Source: Anadara kagoshimensis (lineage: Eukaryota > Mollusca > Bivalvia > Arcoida > Arcidae). From it: a stretch of DNA of 64,000 bases. Under the pieces are notes generated by a model. That model was not told the DNA's origin. It ran no database searches and saw only the letters and a program-made list of their open reading frames with translations. Location: NCBI GenBank assembly GCA_021292105.1, contig CM037864.1, forward strand, positions 44,809,109 through 44,873,108. Direction: 5' to 3'. The position numbers and the translations under genes were made by a program. Shown here piece after piece: positions 47,748 to 60,278 of the stretch (position 1 is the stretch's first letter; each line of letters opens with the position of its first letter).

Positions 47748-50700
47748 GTCGTCGTCGTCATTAGCAGCAGCAGTAGAACCCATGCCATGACAATCACCAC
47801 CACCATTATATTAATCATTTTCAGAAATCCTCATGTTACATCATTAATATGGTCACATCATCATCATAGCTCTTTGTGTCACATAATCATCATCATTATC
47901 AGCAGCAGCAGTACTGAATGTCATCATCATCATCATCATGTCACATCATCAGCATGAAGACATTGGCTTTGTCATCATCATCATCATCATCGTGAATTAT
48001 TATCATCATCGACAGCAGCAGAACTGAATGTCATCACCACCACCATCATCATCATCACCACCATCTTCATCATCATCATCATCATCATCATACTATCGGC
48101 ATTGCTCAGCAGTACTGAATGTCATCATTGCCACCATCATCATCATCGGTAGCAACAGAACTCATGTCACCATCATAATCGTCATCATAGTTCGTCAAGT
48201 CACATCGTCATCATCACCATCATCATTCATAGCAACAGAGCTTATTTTCATCACCAACATCACTATCATCTTCTTCATCACGATAATCATTATCATCATT
48301 GGCATCAACAGAACTCATGTAATCACCATCATCAACATCATTATCATATCTCCTCGTGTCACATCATCATCATGGTGACATCATTATCATATCTCCTCAT
48401 GTCACATCATCATCATCATCATCATCATTATATCTCCTCATGTCATATCATCATCATCATGGTGACATCATCATCATCATCATCGGCAGCAGCAGAACTG
48501 AAAGTCATCATCATCATTATTATTGTCATCATCTTCATCAGATCATCATGCCACATCATCATCGACATAGTGTCATCATCACAAAAAAAAAACTTTCACC
48601 ATGACAGCTATTCCCTTGACTTGCAATTGACAGATTAACCATTGTTGAAAGTCATTAATTTTATTCATTGAATTCACAATTAATTTGAAAAAAAAATAAA
48701 AATAAAAATAAAACCTTTGTTTTAGAAATAATTTAAATGTATTTAAAATTATTGTTGAATATATATAAATTGTCCAAGTGAGCTTCAAAAGCCTGAATGG
48801 TAAAACCATCCTGACACAATAAGCTAATAATCTGTACCTCCCAATTACAGAAGTTGTCCAGTCAACTGTTCTTTCAAAAAAAGTTTGTTGACAAGAATTG
48901 TGTACAAAAGGGGAAATATTTCTGAATACGATAATTGAAAATTAATTGATTATTATTTAGACAACTAAAATGTTACAATAAAATTACTTTGAATTAAGAG
49001 AAATTGTAAGAGGAGTTGAGTTCACAAAGTAGGTACCCCAATTCTAATACTTGCTAAAAAGTGACTAAGTTTCAAAGTCTGGAAAAATGGAGAAAAAATC
49101 TTGAAATATTTCCATAAAGTCAGGTGCACATCTTCAATACTGTGAAGTTTCAAGGCTTTTGGTTGAAAACTGTAAGAGGAGTTGAGTACCCCATTCAAAT
49201 ACTTGCTAAAAAGTGACTAAGTTTTAAAAGTCTGGAAAAATGGGGAAAAAATCTTGAAATATTTCCATAAAGTCAGGTCACACCTCAATATATATATTAA
49301 CATTCTGTGAAGTTTCAAGGTTTTTGGTTGAAATCTGTAAGAGGAGTTGAGTTCACAAAGTAGGTACCCCATTCAAATACTTGCTAAAAAGTGACTAAGT
49401 TTCAAAGTCTTGAAAAATGGGGGAAAAATCTTGAAATATTTCCATAAAGTCAGGTGCACATCCTCAATATATATAGAAACATCCTGTGAAGTTTCAAGGT
49501 TTTTGGTTGAAAACTGTAAGAGGAGTTTAGTTCACAAGATTGGTACCATATTTTCCCCGCCCTTAGTTTCTGTTCTACTTCACCAACGGTGCTCTAGAAA
49601 TCGGAAGAACTTAAGAAAGCACAATAACTGTTTTGTTTGTTTTCCTGCATATTATTAAAATAAAGTAATATGGCTTCATGAAAAGAAATTAAAGGTTGTA
49701 AAAACCATGGATTAAAGTACTGACAACAACTTTAATCGGATATCCACTGTAAAAACGATCTAATAAGGACTTGTAACAAGGTAAATAAATTTTATCTGAA
49801 AATTTTAAAACATCGTTTTTTTTCAGTTTTGTATAGATTTTGATTTCAAGTTGTTCTTTCTTGTCGATTTATTTTGTTTATTCAAAATAAACAACTGGAA
49901 AAGATATTTAAATGAACATTGATGATGAAATTGTCTGTCTTCGCAGACATATGGTGAGAAGTGGAGTGTGTGCGGAAGATCGGAAGTATGTAGCAGAGAA
50001 TTAAACTGATAACTGAAAAGGACAGGGTGTCATGATCATTTTAAAAGAGGCAAGGGTGTACTGGACTAAAAAGGTCAGTCACTACGCTATGTGAATACAT
50101 TTGAGCAGGGGCATCGGGTGTCAAATGCAGGCATGCCCACAAACACATGGCTAATTTGCATACGAACTACAGTATCGATATCCTACACAACTTCACGAGT
50201 CACAAACGATTTATCAACATAGCCAATAACTTGTAAATAAACTTCTTCTTTCAGTTTCGTATCACATTTTTGGGAATAATCTTTGATTTCTACTTTTTTG
50301 TTATGCATAATTTCGCTACCGGCAAACTGACAGGAATGAATTTTAATACCCAATGAAAGCGGGAAAATCCTCGTGACGTTATGATGAATATTAATGAACC
50401 AGGTCGGGATATCCATTATTGACAATCAATTTTTGAAAAAAATATATATAATTTATCATCAAATGTGATCCATGTTTAAAGTTATTTAACTTAAAAACTG
50501 TTTAATGAGCATACTTTGTGTTTATTTATCGATGTCACTTTGCGTAAATTAAAAAAAATCCAATATGGCGGCGACTGCAACAACCACATGTACAGCACTG
50601 TAGGTCAAAAAAGAAGAACGTCGGCGCGAACTGACAAGATCGTCATTTTTGTTGGGTTTTCCGAGGGGCGTATACTTAATGGATTTTTATGGTTTTTATC

Positions 50701-53056
50701 TTAAAATTATCATACAAAAGTGAAGAATTAAAATATATATCCAGCAAAAACAATTACGGACTAATACGCGCATGAATACATTTCAGATCGGCACATGTGT
50801 ACATGATGAAAACATTGCTTTCGTAATTTTCCGGGAGACCCAATCACTCAGATTAGAGTTTATACATACCTGGGATACCGTATATGGAAATTCCCGTAAT
50901 TTCAGTCGAAACGAAGGATTTGATTGGCTGTCAAGGTGAAATGAGAGCGGCGCTAAATACGAAAAAATCCAACGATCGCTATAACGCATTCAGCATGGCT
51001 GATGCTTTAAAAAAACCTTTTCCTGCTGTGTGAAATATTGCAGATATTAAAGCATGGCCAAACTCTTCCAAACTTCTAACTTCAAGGTACGTAGCCAGAG
51101 TTGAAATACCCATATCATATGTTTGACCGGGTTGGCCGCTGTTTTTAATCCCCTGCCGGTGAAACCGAAGGGGACTATAGTGTTTAGTTGTCTGTCTGTC
51201 TGTCGAACTTGTTGTATTGGGCAACTACTAAAATTCTGACTTGAAACAAATAGGACAGGGAAACCACCACATTTTTATTCCTACATGTATTAATTGCTAA
51301 ATATTGATACTGACGATATTGTATTGATGCATGTATCGAAATTTAGAAAATGGGAATTCATTGATATAACAATGAATTCCAACCCCTCATTAATATATAT
51401 ATATATAAACATTTATATATATTCATTGATAACCAGATCTAAATTTGTTATATTTATTTTTCAGAAAATGGAATAACATTGGAAATGTTGCAAGTTTTTA
51501 GTGAAAATGACATTACAGACATTTTTGAAAAATTCAAAGACAGATTTATAGCACGACAGATTTGCCAATGCTTCTCTAATACCAAAGTGAATGTTGAGTC
51601 TGAGAACAAAAATGCTGAAGTTGATATTAGCCTTATCTCATCTGACTTAAAATTTGGAATACAAAAAAACTGTAAGGTCACCGATTCTGATACAGGTAAC
51701 TCTACATCCAAAGGTGAAAAGTATACCATTGAGGAGCTATTAAAAAAAAAACCTAAGAGAGGGAAACCTACTCCAGCACAGGCATACTTTTCCAATGTCA
51801 TGAAAGATGCTGCAACGGCAGCACATATTTGGAAAAAATGTCCAAAATTGTGCGAAATTTCTGAACAAAAACGTGAAGCATTTTTCCGCAGTGTTAGCTC
51901 TGTATTACCAGATTTGGTAGTAAATAAAAAGGAGGAGTTGTGGAAACGTCTTGGGGAGAATTTGCAAAATCGTCGGAAATACTTGATGGACAAAATAACT
52001 GGGAAAAGGAGTCCAAAATCAAAAGGTGGTCACAAAAAACTGCCTCAGCCTTCCAGTACTGTGTCCCAAACAACTGAGAGAGGATTAGTAAAGGCATCAT
52101 CAGGCACATACACTGCTAAAAATAAAAACTTGAATTCAGTTGTTTCAACTACCAGTAGTTCAATTTCATCTAGTTCAGTTTCAACTTCAGTAACCAATAT
52201 CAAACTTCTAACACCAGGGGCCACAGTAGACATCTTTAACAGAAGAGAAGAGTTTTTGGGAGTCGGATTATATCTGAGAGAGAAAGATGAATTATATGTA
52301 GAACTGGCATTACACAGCATGTCAAAAAACATCACAGATGAACCTTATAATGAGCTTCCTATGGAAACTGAGGGTGTAACAAACTTTAAAGACTTAAATG
52401 TTAAATCAGTATTTCTATGGAAAAAAGAACTGGTTCAATTGAAACAGTCTGCAAAATCTACTGGTGAAAAGAGAAGAACATCAAGTAACAGTTCAGAGTG
52501 TATTTTAAAAAAGCCCAAGACAACAGCAATCAAACCAGTAACAGGAAAAAATCTGGAAACACAGTCAGAAATAAAAAAGTCTTCAAAAACTTCTTGTGAG
52601 AAGAGAAAATCATTAAATAGCAATTTGCCGCGTCCAGAGTGTACTTCAAAGAAGTCAAAGACAACAACAATAAAACCAGTATCGACAACAAAATCTGAAA
52701 TTGTTGTTATTGAATGGAGTGCAGGGGAACTTTATCTTGGTGTTCTTAAAACTTCGAATGCAGGAGTTTTTGTTCATAACTGTTCGCAACCTTTGGGTAG
52801 AATAATACCTGTGGATGGCACATGTACAGATGGCAAGAGATCAGACTTTTATGTTTTGGAACATGTCAAGGATAACATGTTAAAAATAAATAACAAGGAC
52901 ATTCAAAAGGAACCAGATATGGATTTTCTGGTTTGGAAAATTTGTGAAGCAAATAATCACTTGGCAAGATTTGATGAAAGCAAGAAAAAAATATTCTTGC
53001 CAGATGAAAATTTATTTTTGTCATCATTACGAACTCAGTTGGACAATTACCTGTAA
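44295..53056 (+). CDS. accessory protein of element 2, 2 exons, 552 aa
   Basis: Exon 1 is 44,295-44,361 (ATG), exon 2 is 51,465-53,056 (TAA); borders AATG|GTATAC and TTTTTCAG|AA agree in phase. Residues about 10-75 (ISREGLDALNENGITLEML, then FSENDITDIF) look like a SAM-type helical domain. Residues about 110-200 are a helical basic block with WKKCPKLCEI and LQNRRKYLMDK. A Ser/Thr run at about 243-262 and Lys/Ser-rich nuclear-localisation-like repeats (KKPKTT, KKSKTT) follow; the C-terminal 150 residues form a mixed strand region (VIEWSAGELYLGV). The frame is fully open. By position it parallels the BEN-like gene of element 1 and may bind the element ends; no enzyme motif seen. Confidence 0.75.
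44700..44726. repeat. poly-C tract (27)
   Basis: A pure run of 27 C in the intron of the accessory gene. Confidence 0.9.
44900..45170 (-). pseudogene. PHD-like zinc finger fragment
   Basis: Minus-strand pieces give an acidic Ser/Asp run (DSDSSSSNEDDTDESEK), then CCVC and, after a frameshift, MCFTCVFKMAQCDICKYWVHLIYC. The spacing of Cys pairs and Trp-x-His resembles the PHD finger often found at the C-terminus of invertebrate DDE transposases. Too short and broken to assign. Confidence 0.4.
46660..47062 (+). mobile_element. tRNA-derived SINE
   Basis: Near 46,666 an A-box-like ACTACAGTCAGGAGAGC is followed 35 bases later by the B box GGTTCAATTCCCG, the internal RNA polymerase III promoter of a tRNA-type SINE. 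The body runs through a 25-G tract (46,831-46,855) to a tail with GATGCGACATTAAACAGC. The A/B spacing is tRNA-like, but the 3' end does not close an acceptor stem, so this is not a tRNA gene. Confidence 0.7.
46831..46855. repeat. poly-G tract (25)
   Basis: A pure run of 25 G within the SINE body. Confidence 0.9.
47655..48575. repeat. compound CAT/ATC microsatellite, about 0.9 kb
   Basis: Runs of CAT are broken at intervals by CAGCAGCAGAACTGAATGT, GTCACATCAT and TCTCCTCATGTCACATC spacers that themselves recur, so it is a higher-order minisatellite grown from a CAT core. Long His/Ser-only open frames across it are a by-product of the triplet. It lies in the accessory gene intron. Confidence 0.9.
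48995..49530. repeat. ~167-bp tandem repeat, about 3.2 units
   Basis: TGTAAGAGGAGTTGAGTTCAC recurs near 49,006, 49,170, 49,337 and 49,516, with shared body text (AAAGTGACTAAGTTT, TTGAAATATTTCCATAAAGTCAGG) between. Units are about 85-95% alike by eye, with small indels. Confidence 0.85.
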
Positions 53057-53185
53057 TCACTAAGTACAGTAAATCATGTAATAATTATAACACTGGAATA
53101 ATTTGAACACTGATTTTGAAAATAATTATATTTTAAATTTTGATTTTAACAATCCCCTCCATTCCCAAGAATTCAAAATCTTTGC

Positions 53186-53225
<40 letters not shown>

Positions 53226-56200
53226 GGCATTCCCTTTAAATTTTACTTTATTTAATAAAAAACATTTCAATAAAAACAATAAAAAAATATGAAAATTCAG
53301 AGTCGGACCTGTGCATTGAATTCTAGGTTACTTCAACAGTTTAATCACATGCATAACAGGCTTACAGATGGTAGTAGATTTCTCAATAACCCCAACACTA
53401 AAGAGCTTTACAAAACTGGATTTCTTTATAAATTAAACAAACAAACAAACAAAAAAAAAAAAAAAAAAAGGTAATTCAAATATGTTTTGATTACAACATA
53501 ATTTACTACAAAAATGCTAATTGTTCATTTAATCAGTGCCATACATGATTTACTATGGAAATGCTTTTTGTTCATTTAACAGTGTCGTGCGTGCTTTTTG
53601 TTCATTTAATTATATAATCAGTGTCGTACACTTTTTACTATAAAAATGCTTTTTTGTTCATTTAATCAGTGTCATACACGATTTACTATGAAAATGATTA
53701 TTGTTCATTTATATCAGTGTCGTACATTCATACTCATAGAAACTGAGAAATCGACAATTATATGCATTTCCTTGGAACTGGAGATGTACTGTATGGATAT
53801 GAAGTTCGTTACTTGATTATTTGTTTCTGCAGGTTTGCATTGCTGCAGTAGAAAATATAAATTGTGTACTGTAATATATTATACAGTGTTGATTGTATTG
53901 TACAATTGTCACCTGTATGTGACAGTGATGTTGTTAGTCTATTTTTGTTTTAAATTCTTTTTAATTTTTTATACCCTAAATCGTTTTTATACCCCCTGCC
54001 AAAGAAATCCCTAAATTGTTTTTATGCCCCCGGCCAAAGAAATTGTTGGGGGTTTTCTGGTTTCACCCTGTCTGTTCATCCGTCCATAGACAAATTCTTG
54101 TCTGCAATAACCCACAAACTTTTTAACCCACAACAATAAAACTTTATAGGATCTTTCTATTACTAAAACAGAAACTCTCTTAATTTCCGCCATTATTTGT
54201 CTGCAATTTTATACACTTATTTACTGGTTACAAAAACAGTAGCAAGTTTGTTGTCTCCCAATTGTAAGAAAACCTACTATTTTTCTGATGCAAAGCGGAG
54301 GGAATTATCAGTATATAGGTTTCAAGGGGACAATAAACTTGCTATTGTCCTCATAGCCAGTAAATAAGTGGCCAAAAATTCAGTCTGATTTATTATCAGT
54401 TTAAGTGAAATCGACATATTGAAAACCTGCAGTGGAAACTGATTAAAGAGATGTTGACATTTGAACTTCTGGCAATAGTTTATGAAACTATTTTGACCAG
54501 TCAATAGTCCTGTTTCAGCAGGTTTAACAATATAGCATTTTTATGGCTTTTAAATTTGTGTAGAAAAAATCTAGTGAGGTATAATAACAAGCATTATTGC
54601 CCTTTACAGACAATTTTATTCCATCATAGTGCAACCTTGTTTTTGCTGCTTCTCTGCAAAATGTATGTGGGAGTTGGATATAAGTCAGCTTCACTGACAT
54701 CTGTTTTTTTTTTTTTTTTTTTTAATTAATATTCTCACACAGTAGTGATTTTGAATGATGACTTCTGGAGTTAAGCCCCTTATATAATTAGTTTGTGGGA
54801 GACTGAGTATTGTCCTTATATATACTCCTATACTATCTAGTCAGAAAATTGTTAAGTTTTAGTGGGCGACTCGAGTATTGTCCATTTTTCGTATATACTT
54901 CCAAGTCTCCTATATATACTATCTAGTCAGAAAATTGTTAAGTTTTAAGTTCACCTGATCTTAAAATGATTCATGAATGTCATGTTAAGATATTTTACTT
55001 TGCATCTGTAACTTTTGTTGCAATTTTAATATACTCATGTATATATTTTTTTAAAGTGCCATTAAATAGTCTTTTTTATGCTAGTCCTATTGATTTATAT
55101 ATATATTTTTTAAAGAATGTACTTTATGCTAGTCCCATATATTGATTTATATACTGGATATTTTATAATGAATCAAATTTACATCATTTCCATTTTTCAT
55201 AGGAGCCAGTTGCCGTATCTTGTGAAGATAGACAATTTTCATAAAAAATGTATTTAAAAATTAAAAAAATATTTAAAAATGCCAGGGGAGAAAATGTTTT
55301 AAGAACTGAAATTTTGTTTAAAAGTTAAAAGTGTCTTTGTCACTTTTTTTCCAACAGTACAGGGTACAGGTGATTTAATCATTTGGTCCATACAGTAGCA
55401 TAAGTATCTTTACATTCCCCCCCCCCCCCCCCAAAAAAAAAAAAGGAAAAAAAATAAAAATAATATGATTTGAATATCTTTTGTAAATACATTTATGTGA
55501 AGATCCAGGCAAGTTGATGATTAATTTTTCTTTTGATAACTGAATTTCAGCATCTATCACTAGACAACTTCTTGCCTTCTCGCATTAAATATTCAAAAAA
55601 ACAAAACCAAAAAAAAAAAAAAAAAAAAAAAAACCCCAAAAAAAAAACGAGTAACGTGTGTACAAATTAACCAGACACTTGTCCAAACCAGACTTCTTCA
55701 GTGGTCATGACCCCTTTCTGGGTTTTCACAAGTTTCACTTTAGTATCTTGTTCTGGGAATTTCAGGTTTTTGTAAAATAGACATTTGCAGTTTCTCATTG
55801 ACACACTTAACAGACGGTTTGTTTTTTTTTTTTTGTTTTAGAAAAAGAGAAATAGACAGTCTATCATTTGCAAGCATATGGTTACAATGTGTCACATAAT
55901 TTTTGTTTTTCTCATTGTGCTCTTGTGACAAGTGGGAAAGGCATGAAGAAAGGCCTACAGAAGCACAACACTTCATGTATAAGATAGCATTTACTCATGA
56001 AGGGTTAACAAATTTATGGTAATATTTTAACTTGTCAGACCATTGTTCAAGGTTACAATGACAAATCAAAACAGGAGCAATGAATAAACAAGTATTTTCT
56101 AACATAGTCAGGTGAACATTAAGGCCTACTGGGCCTCTTGTTTAATTAGCTCTTCAAATTTAATAGTTAGATTGTTCAAATTTAATAGTTAGATTATTTT

Positions 56201-57639
56201 ATTAGTTATTCAAATGTAATATTTTGCATGTTGATCATTATAGTTTATAAATGTTTTTCCTGAAAAATATTAAAGCTGAAATTGGTTGGTACTACCCTTG
56301 TAAGTTGTATATATGTTTCATTGCTAGTCAAATCAGAATCGGTTCCTTTTGTGGTATAATCCATTGCTTGTTCGTGTTTTTTCGCTTTTGTTTCTGGTTG
56401 AAAGTTATCATTTATATTTTTATTGTGTAAATGACCTAGCTACCTGTCCGAGGCAACCACATAAATTTGGGGTCATCTTTCATGTGGTCACTTAGTAATG
56501 TCCTTAACTCTTTTCCGCATGTAGCTTTCCTACACTTTTCACACAATGATTTTTGATACCATGACCATATCCATAATGACTACTTTTGTCGCCTCTAATG
56601 TACCAAGCTCTTTCCACCAAAAGTATCAAACAAAATAGTTTAAATTACAGTGTAATATATATGTAATTATATTAAAACATTTTTATCTGTTGATTAAGTT
56701 TCTCATTTGTAATATGCAAACATATATCTTAGAGATTTCATTATTCTATAAAAACTACATGTGGAAACCACAGAAAGCTTATATGAATACAGCAAATGCG
56801 TCAAAAAATATAATTATGGGGTAAAGAGTTACATGTAATAATGACAAGTTTCATGAAATTTATAACAAAATCTGTATACTGTGAAATTTTCACGGAAGTA
56901 AATTCCCAATTAAGACACGAAAATAAGGTAACGTAAATTAATCGTTTTAATATATAGAATACTGGTAGGGTTGCCAAATTCCGGAATAAATACTTGCAAA
57001 ACAAAAAAAGACTAATCTTGCAGGAAAATTGACGTGAATATTTCCAGATTTACAGTATACTTATAATTGTAAAGAATAAAATCACTAAATATCTCCTCTT
57101 TAAAAGTAAAATATGGGATGCAACAGTAATATAATTTGATAGTATAGTGATTATTTCATTTTCAAGGCTAGGATTAACACAATCTTTAATTTAGTATTAG
57201 AATTAAAGTATTTCCATATTATTTTTAAATTTTAAAGTTGGTCCGTGGTATTTTGTCACACTTTATAAACATGGGATGGTCTAAGTGATGTATATGGGTA
57301 AAACATAACCGTAAATACCAAATATGCAAGTAGAAATGTTTATTTTCGTATTTGGTTTTATTGAAGAATACATGTACCCAAAACCCGTGCTATTAATCCT
57401 TGAAATCGAACTTCTTTAATATAGTTCAATAGTTTGGGATCCCTATCATGTTAAATGAGACTGTTTACATGACAAAATACCGCGACCATATATGCATACT
57501 ATAGGAGTACTTATTTTATAGAAGTATATAATAAAGTAACAGTAAAGCATGTAGGTGTTGTTGTATATTATAATGTTCAAATGTAAATGTTATAATATAT
57601 AACCAAGTCCAAGGACCTTGCTATAATTTAGTTTAACTT
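53057..57639. other. non-coding interior of element 2 downstream of the accessory gene
   Basis: No gene recognised. It contains poly-T near 53,188-53,222, a partial tandem repeat at 53,500-53,730, a 40-base duplication (CTATCTAGTCAGAAAATTG near 54,833 and 54,919), a poly-C near 55,418 and a segment of about 1.2 kb bounded by TTCACCTGATC (54,952) and GTCAGGTGAACATT (56,108) that looks like an inserted repeat. Confidence 0.5.
53500..53730. repeat. degenerate ~60-bp tandem repeat
   Basis: TTGTTCATTTAATCAGTGTC with ATGATTTACTATGAAAATG recurs four to five times at 45-70-base spacing. Confidence 0.7.
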
Positions 57640-58201
57640 GTAATGGGTTTAAAAATTTTAATGGGCATAAAATTATGTTTACCATTAAAATTTCACAGGA
57701 AAAATTGTTAATGGCCATTAATCCAGAGCTGTTTGCTTAATATGATGCCCATTAATTAAAATGACAATTTAAATGAACCCTTAATTTGGTTCAGAATAAC
57801 AGGGTTTTAATGGCCATTAACATAAGCAATTTCATGGGTTGACTAATTAATGGGTTTGGTACCATTTTGTTAATGCCCATGAACTTTTTTAATAGGCATT
57901 AAAATTAAAAAAAAAAAAATAATGGGCATTAACATATACAGATTTAATGGGCATTAATCCACAACAAAGGTAATGGCCATTAATACTGGTCTGGGGGGGG
58001 GAGTTAATGGCCATTACAAGTACTTGATATTCATGGCCATTAATCTTTTAAAATTAATGGTTTTTTAATGGGAATCCAAAGTTCAGCCTCATATTTTGGG
58101 CATTAATTTCGTCCTGAATAAGGGGATTTTAATGGGAAAGTTTAAGGGTTTTTTAATGGCTCCATTTAATGGCATGTTAATGGCCAATGTAAGCAGTAGT
58201 G
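57640..58201. repeat. right subterminal repeats of element 2
   Basis: More than twenty TTAATGG or CCATTAA motifs lie in 560 bases, including AATGGCCATTAA palindromes, ending at the terminal GCAGTAGTG. The last 60 bases match the inverse of the first 60 of the element (CATTAACATGCCATTAAA and CATTAATATGCCATTAAA). Confidence 0.88.
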
Positions 58202-59992
58202 CTAAACAACAGTTTTTCGAAAACATCATGAAAACCGTTCAGTTTAGCCAAATTCTGAAAGAGGGTAAAAGTGTTCAGCATGATGAGATCTATCCTTGGC
58301 CAAATTTTCATGAAAATCTGTTTACCGGATGTAAGAGTTATTGCCCTTTTTTACGTTTTTTTGCTACTTTTATATTGTTACTGGTACTATTTTTAAAAAT
58401 CTTCTCCTGAGAAACTACAAGACAGAATGTTACCAAACTTGTTATTTATAAATATTCCTTAGGGTATCGTAGTATGCACCAAACTTATGTTTTTAATATT
58501 TATTTTTTTCAGCTAAACAAAAACTGTTCAATGGGATAGTTGACATGTTTTTGGAATTTGGAGATAAGTTTCCAGTTGTAATGGCAGACAAGGCCATTAG
58601 TGACCAGGTGATAATGCCGTTGACAAATGCTGTGTGGTATATTAGTGGAAATATGGGGACAATTTAGGAACGAGCCAAACATTTGTCTTATGTTCAGGGA
58701 ATTCCTGCAAGGTACTATATAGAAGCCATGAAATTTTAAATACAGTAATTTCGTCTGTCTGTCTTGCAAATGACATGTCCACTCAGGTCCATACTAATTA
58801 TACCCCCGCTTTAAAAAAAAGGGGGTATACTGTTGTACCTTTGTCTGTCCGTCAGTCCGTCCCATGAAATTTTCGTTGCATTTTCAGATGTAGATCTTTA
58901 ATACTAAGTTATACCTCTGACAGTGTCTGACATGTGAAATGACAAATTTCCACCACTTGATGAATATATCTCTTAATGGAATGAAATATTTACTCTTTTT
59001 CAGGGTTGTGAAAACAGGATACTTGTTGCCCAGAATGTTAGATCAACAGTAACATGTACTGAATGTGACAAACCCAGATGTGTGTATTCCAAGTTAAAGT
59101 TGACCCCCAGAGATCTAAGAGCATTAAAGCATATGATTGATAAATATGACTACACTTGTGGAGCAATTTTAGCACCTGAAGGTATATATATTTGTTATTC
59201 ATGTTCATTGATCTGACAGCGAAATAATTTTGAACATTGGACACTTGAACCAAAATAATGTGATCAGTACTAAAACACAATGAACACAGACTAAAACAGC
59301 AAACAGGGTACATCCACAGATCTGCTCAGGATGAGTGAGCCATATCTGCCACTTTAGCCATCCACTTTGATGAATGTGGTAAATGTTTGAATTACTAGCC
59401 AGACTCTGAAGACACACATGAGAGAATACATTCTGATGATAAACAAAAATAAATTTAATGAATATATGTCACACTATTGCCAGGATCATACACCTTTTTG
59501 AATAACTTATGAGGTCAACTTTTTATAAATCCCTAGGTACATGTACATTTTGTTTTATTTATTTATATGATGTCAGAATGTAGTTTTGTACAGTGTGAAC
59601 ATATGCCTGGATCAGATCCTTGTCTGACATTAACATATTTCTTTCACCCCTGACATGCCAGGAATGAAAGAAATATGTTATAAAGTGTAATAAACAAATT
59701 GCCTTGTCAGACAAGGATCTGATCCAGGAATATGTTCTGACACACTGTATAAAACTACATACAAACAGTGTCTTTGTTTCCATGTTCTTCATGGTAAAGC
59801 CTTTGTGAGACTCCAGATGTCCTGCACCACACACATTGAGTTCACATACTATGGTTCAAGTGTTGGGAGGTTGGATCTATGTGCACAATGTGTATCTCCT
59901 GATACCACCAAGGACCCAGAACTACCTAAAAAATTCAAAATAGTTCTACCAGTGTGCAAGGCCTGCGTTGACAGGAAAAAAAGATATCCCTA
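58202..59992 (+). pseudogene. uncharacterised cysteine-rich gene, exons partly broken
   Basis: Three exon-like pieces follow one another: 58,513-58,668 (LFNGIVDMFLEFGDKFP, ending in an in-frame TAG), 59,004-59,181 (TVTCTECDKPRCVYSKLKL and YDYTCGAIL, ending at a GTATAT donor) and about 59,790-59,992 (LQMSCTTHIEFTYYG, DLCAQC, LPVCKACVDRKKRYP, stop). Cys pairs suggest two zinc-binding sites. It resembles repeated uncharacterised bivalve genes of unknown function. A hairpin MITE (59,578-59,760) lies in the second intron, close to the third exon. The stop in the first piece suggests a pseudogene unless splicing avoids it. Confidence 0.5.
59578..59760. mobile_element. 183-bp hairpin MITE
   Basis: ATGTAGTTTTGTACAGTGTG and its inverse CACACTGTATAAAACTACAT bound arms of about 55 bases that continue with CTGGATCAGATCCTTGTCTGAC and GTCAGACAAGGATCTGATCC. 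The centre contains a second small hairpin (AACATATTTCTTTC / GAAAGAAATATGTT). Target duplication is unclear. Confidence 0.75.
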
Positions 59993-59996
59993 AAAG

Positions 59997-60275
59997 AAAT
60001 CCAAAGAAATAGACTTTTGTCAATTAATCTATGGGCTCTTTTGATTCTAGTCATTGTGTGTTCGATTGTTTTGTTCTAGTCAGACACTTTAAATGTATTT
60101 ATACTAAAGTGCATATGTAAAAACTTTTATTTCCAGTTCTATATTTTGGAAGAAATCCAAAGAAACAGACTCTTGTTAATTAATCTAGTACAGTTGATAT
60201 GAAAGTTTGTTCTGTGCCTCTTTTCATTCTAGTCATTGTGTGTTCTAGTCAGACACTTTAAATGTATTATTATAT
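59997..60275. repeat. ~150-bp tandem duplication
   Basis: AGAAATCCAAAGAAA with GACTCTTGTTAATTAATCTA, then TCTAGTCATTGTGTG and CAGACACTTTAAATGTATT occur twice in the same order (from about 59,997 and 60,149). The second copy is interrupted at its end by the pogo element. Confidence 0.8.
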
Positions 60276-60278
60276 ATA

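Larger units (their letters stand above)
37231..58201. mobile_element. complete giant CACTA transposon (element 2), 20,971 bp
   Basis: The left end is CACTACTGCT and the right end AGCAGTAGTG: the canonical CACTA terminus as a 9-bp inverted repeat. The three bases outside are CTA on both sides (37,228-37,230 and 58,202-58,204), the expected 3-bp duplication. Subterminal CCATTAA/TTAATGG repeats fill about 0.5 kb at each end. Inside are a Tnp2/DUF4218 transposase on the minus strand and a divergent accessory gene on the plus strand. Insertions (SINE, microsatellites, MITE-like element) have enlarged the introns. Confidence 0.93.

Noticed and set aside
48028-48638. Overlapping long open frames rich in His/Ser or Ile/Ser
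   Set aside because: They are translations of a CAT/ATC microsatellite in several frames and have no gene-like composition.
51454-51993. 179-codon minus-strand open frame
   Set aside because: It is antisense to the accessory gene of element 2, whose exon structure and composition are far better supported.
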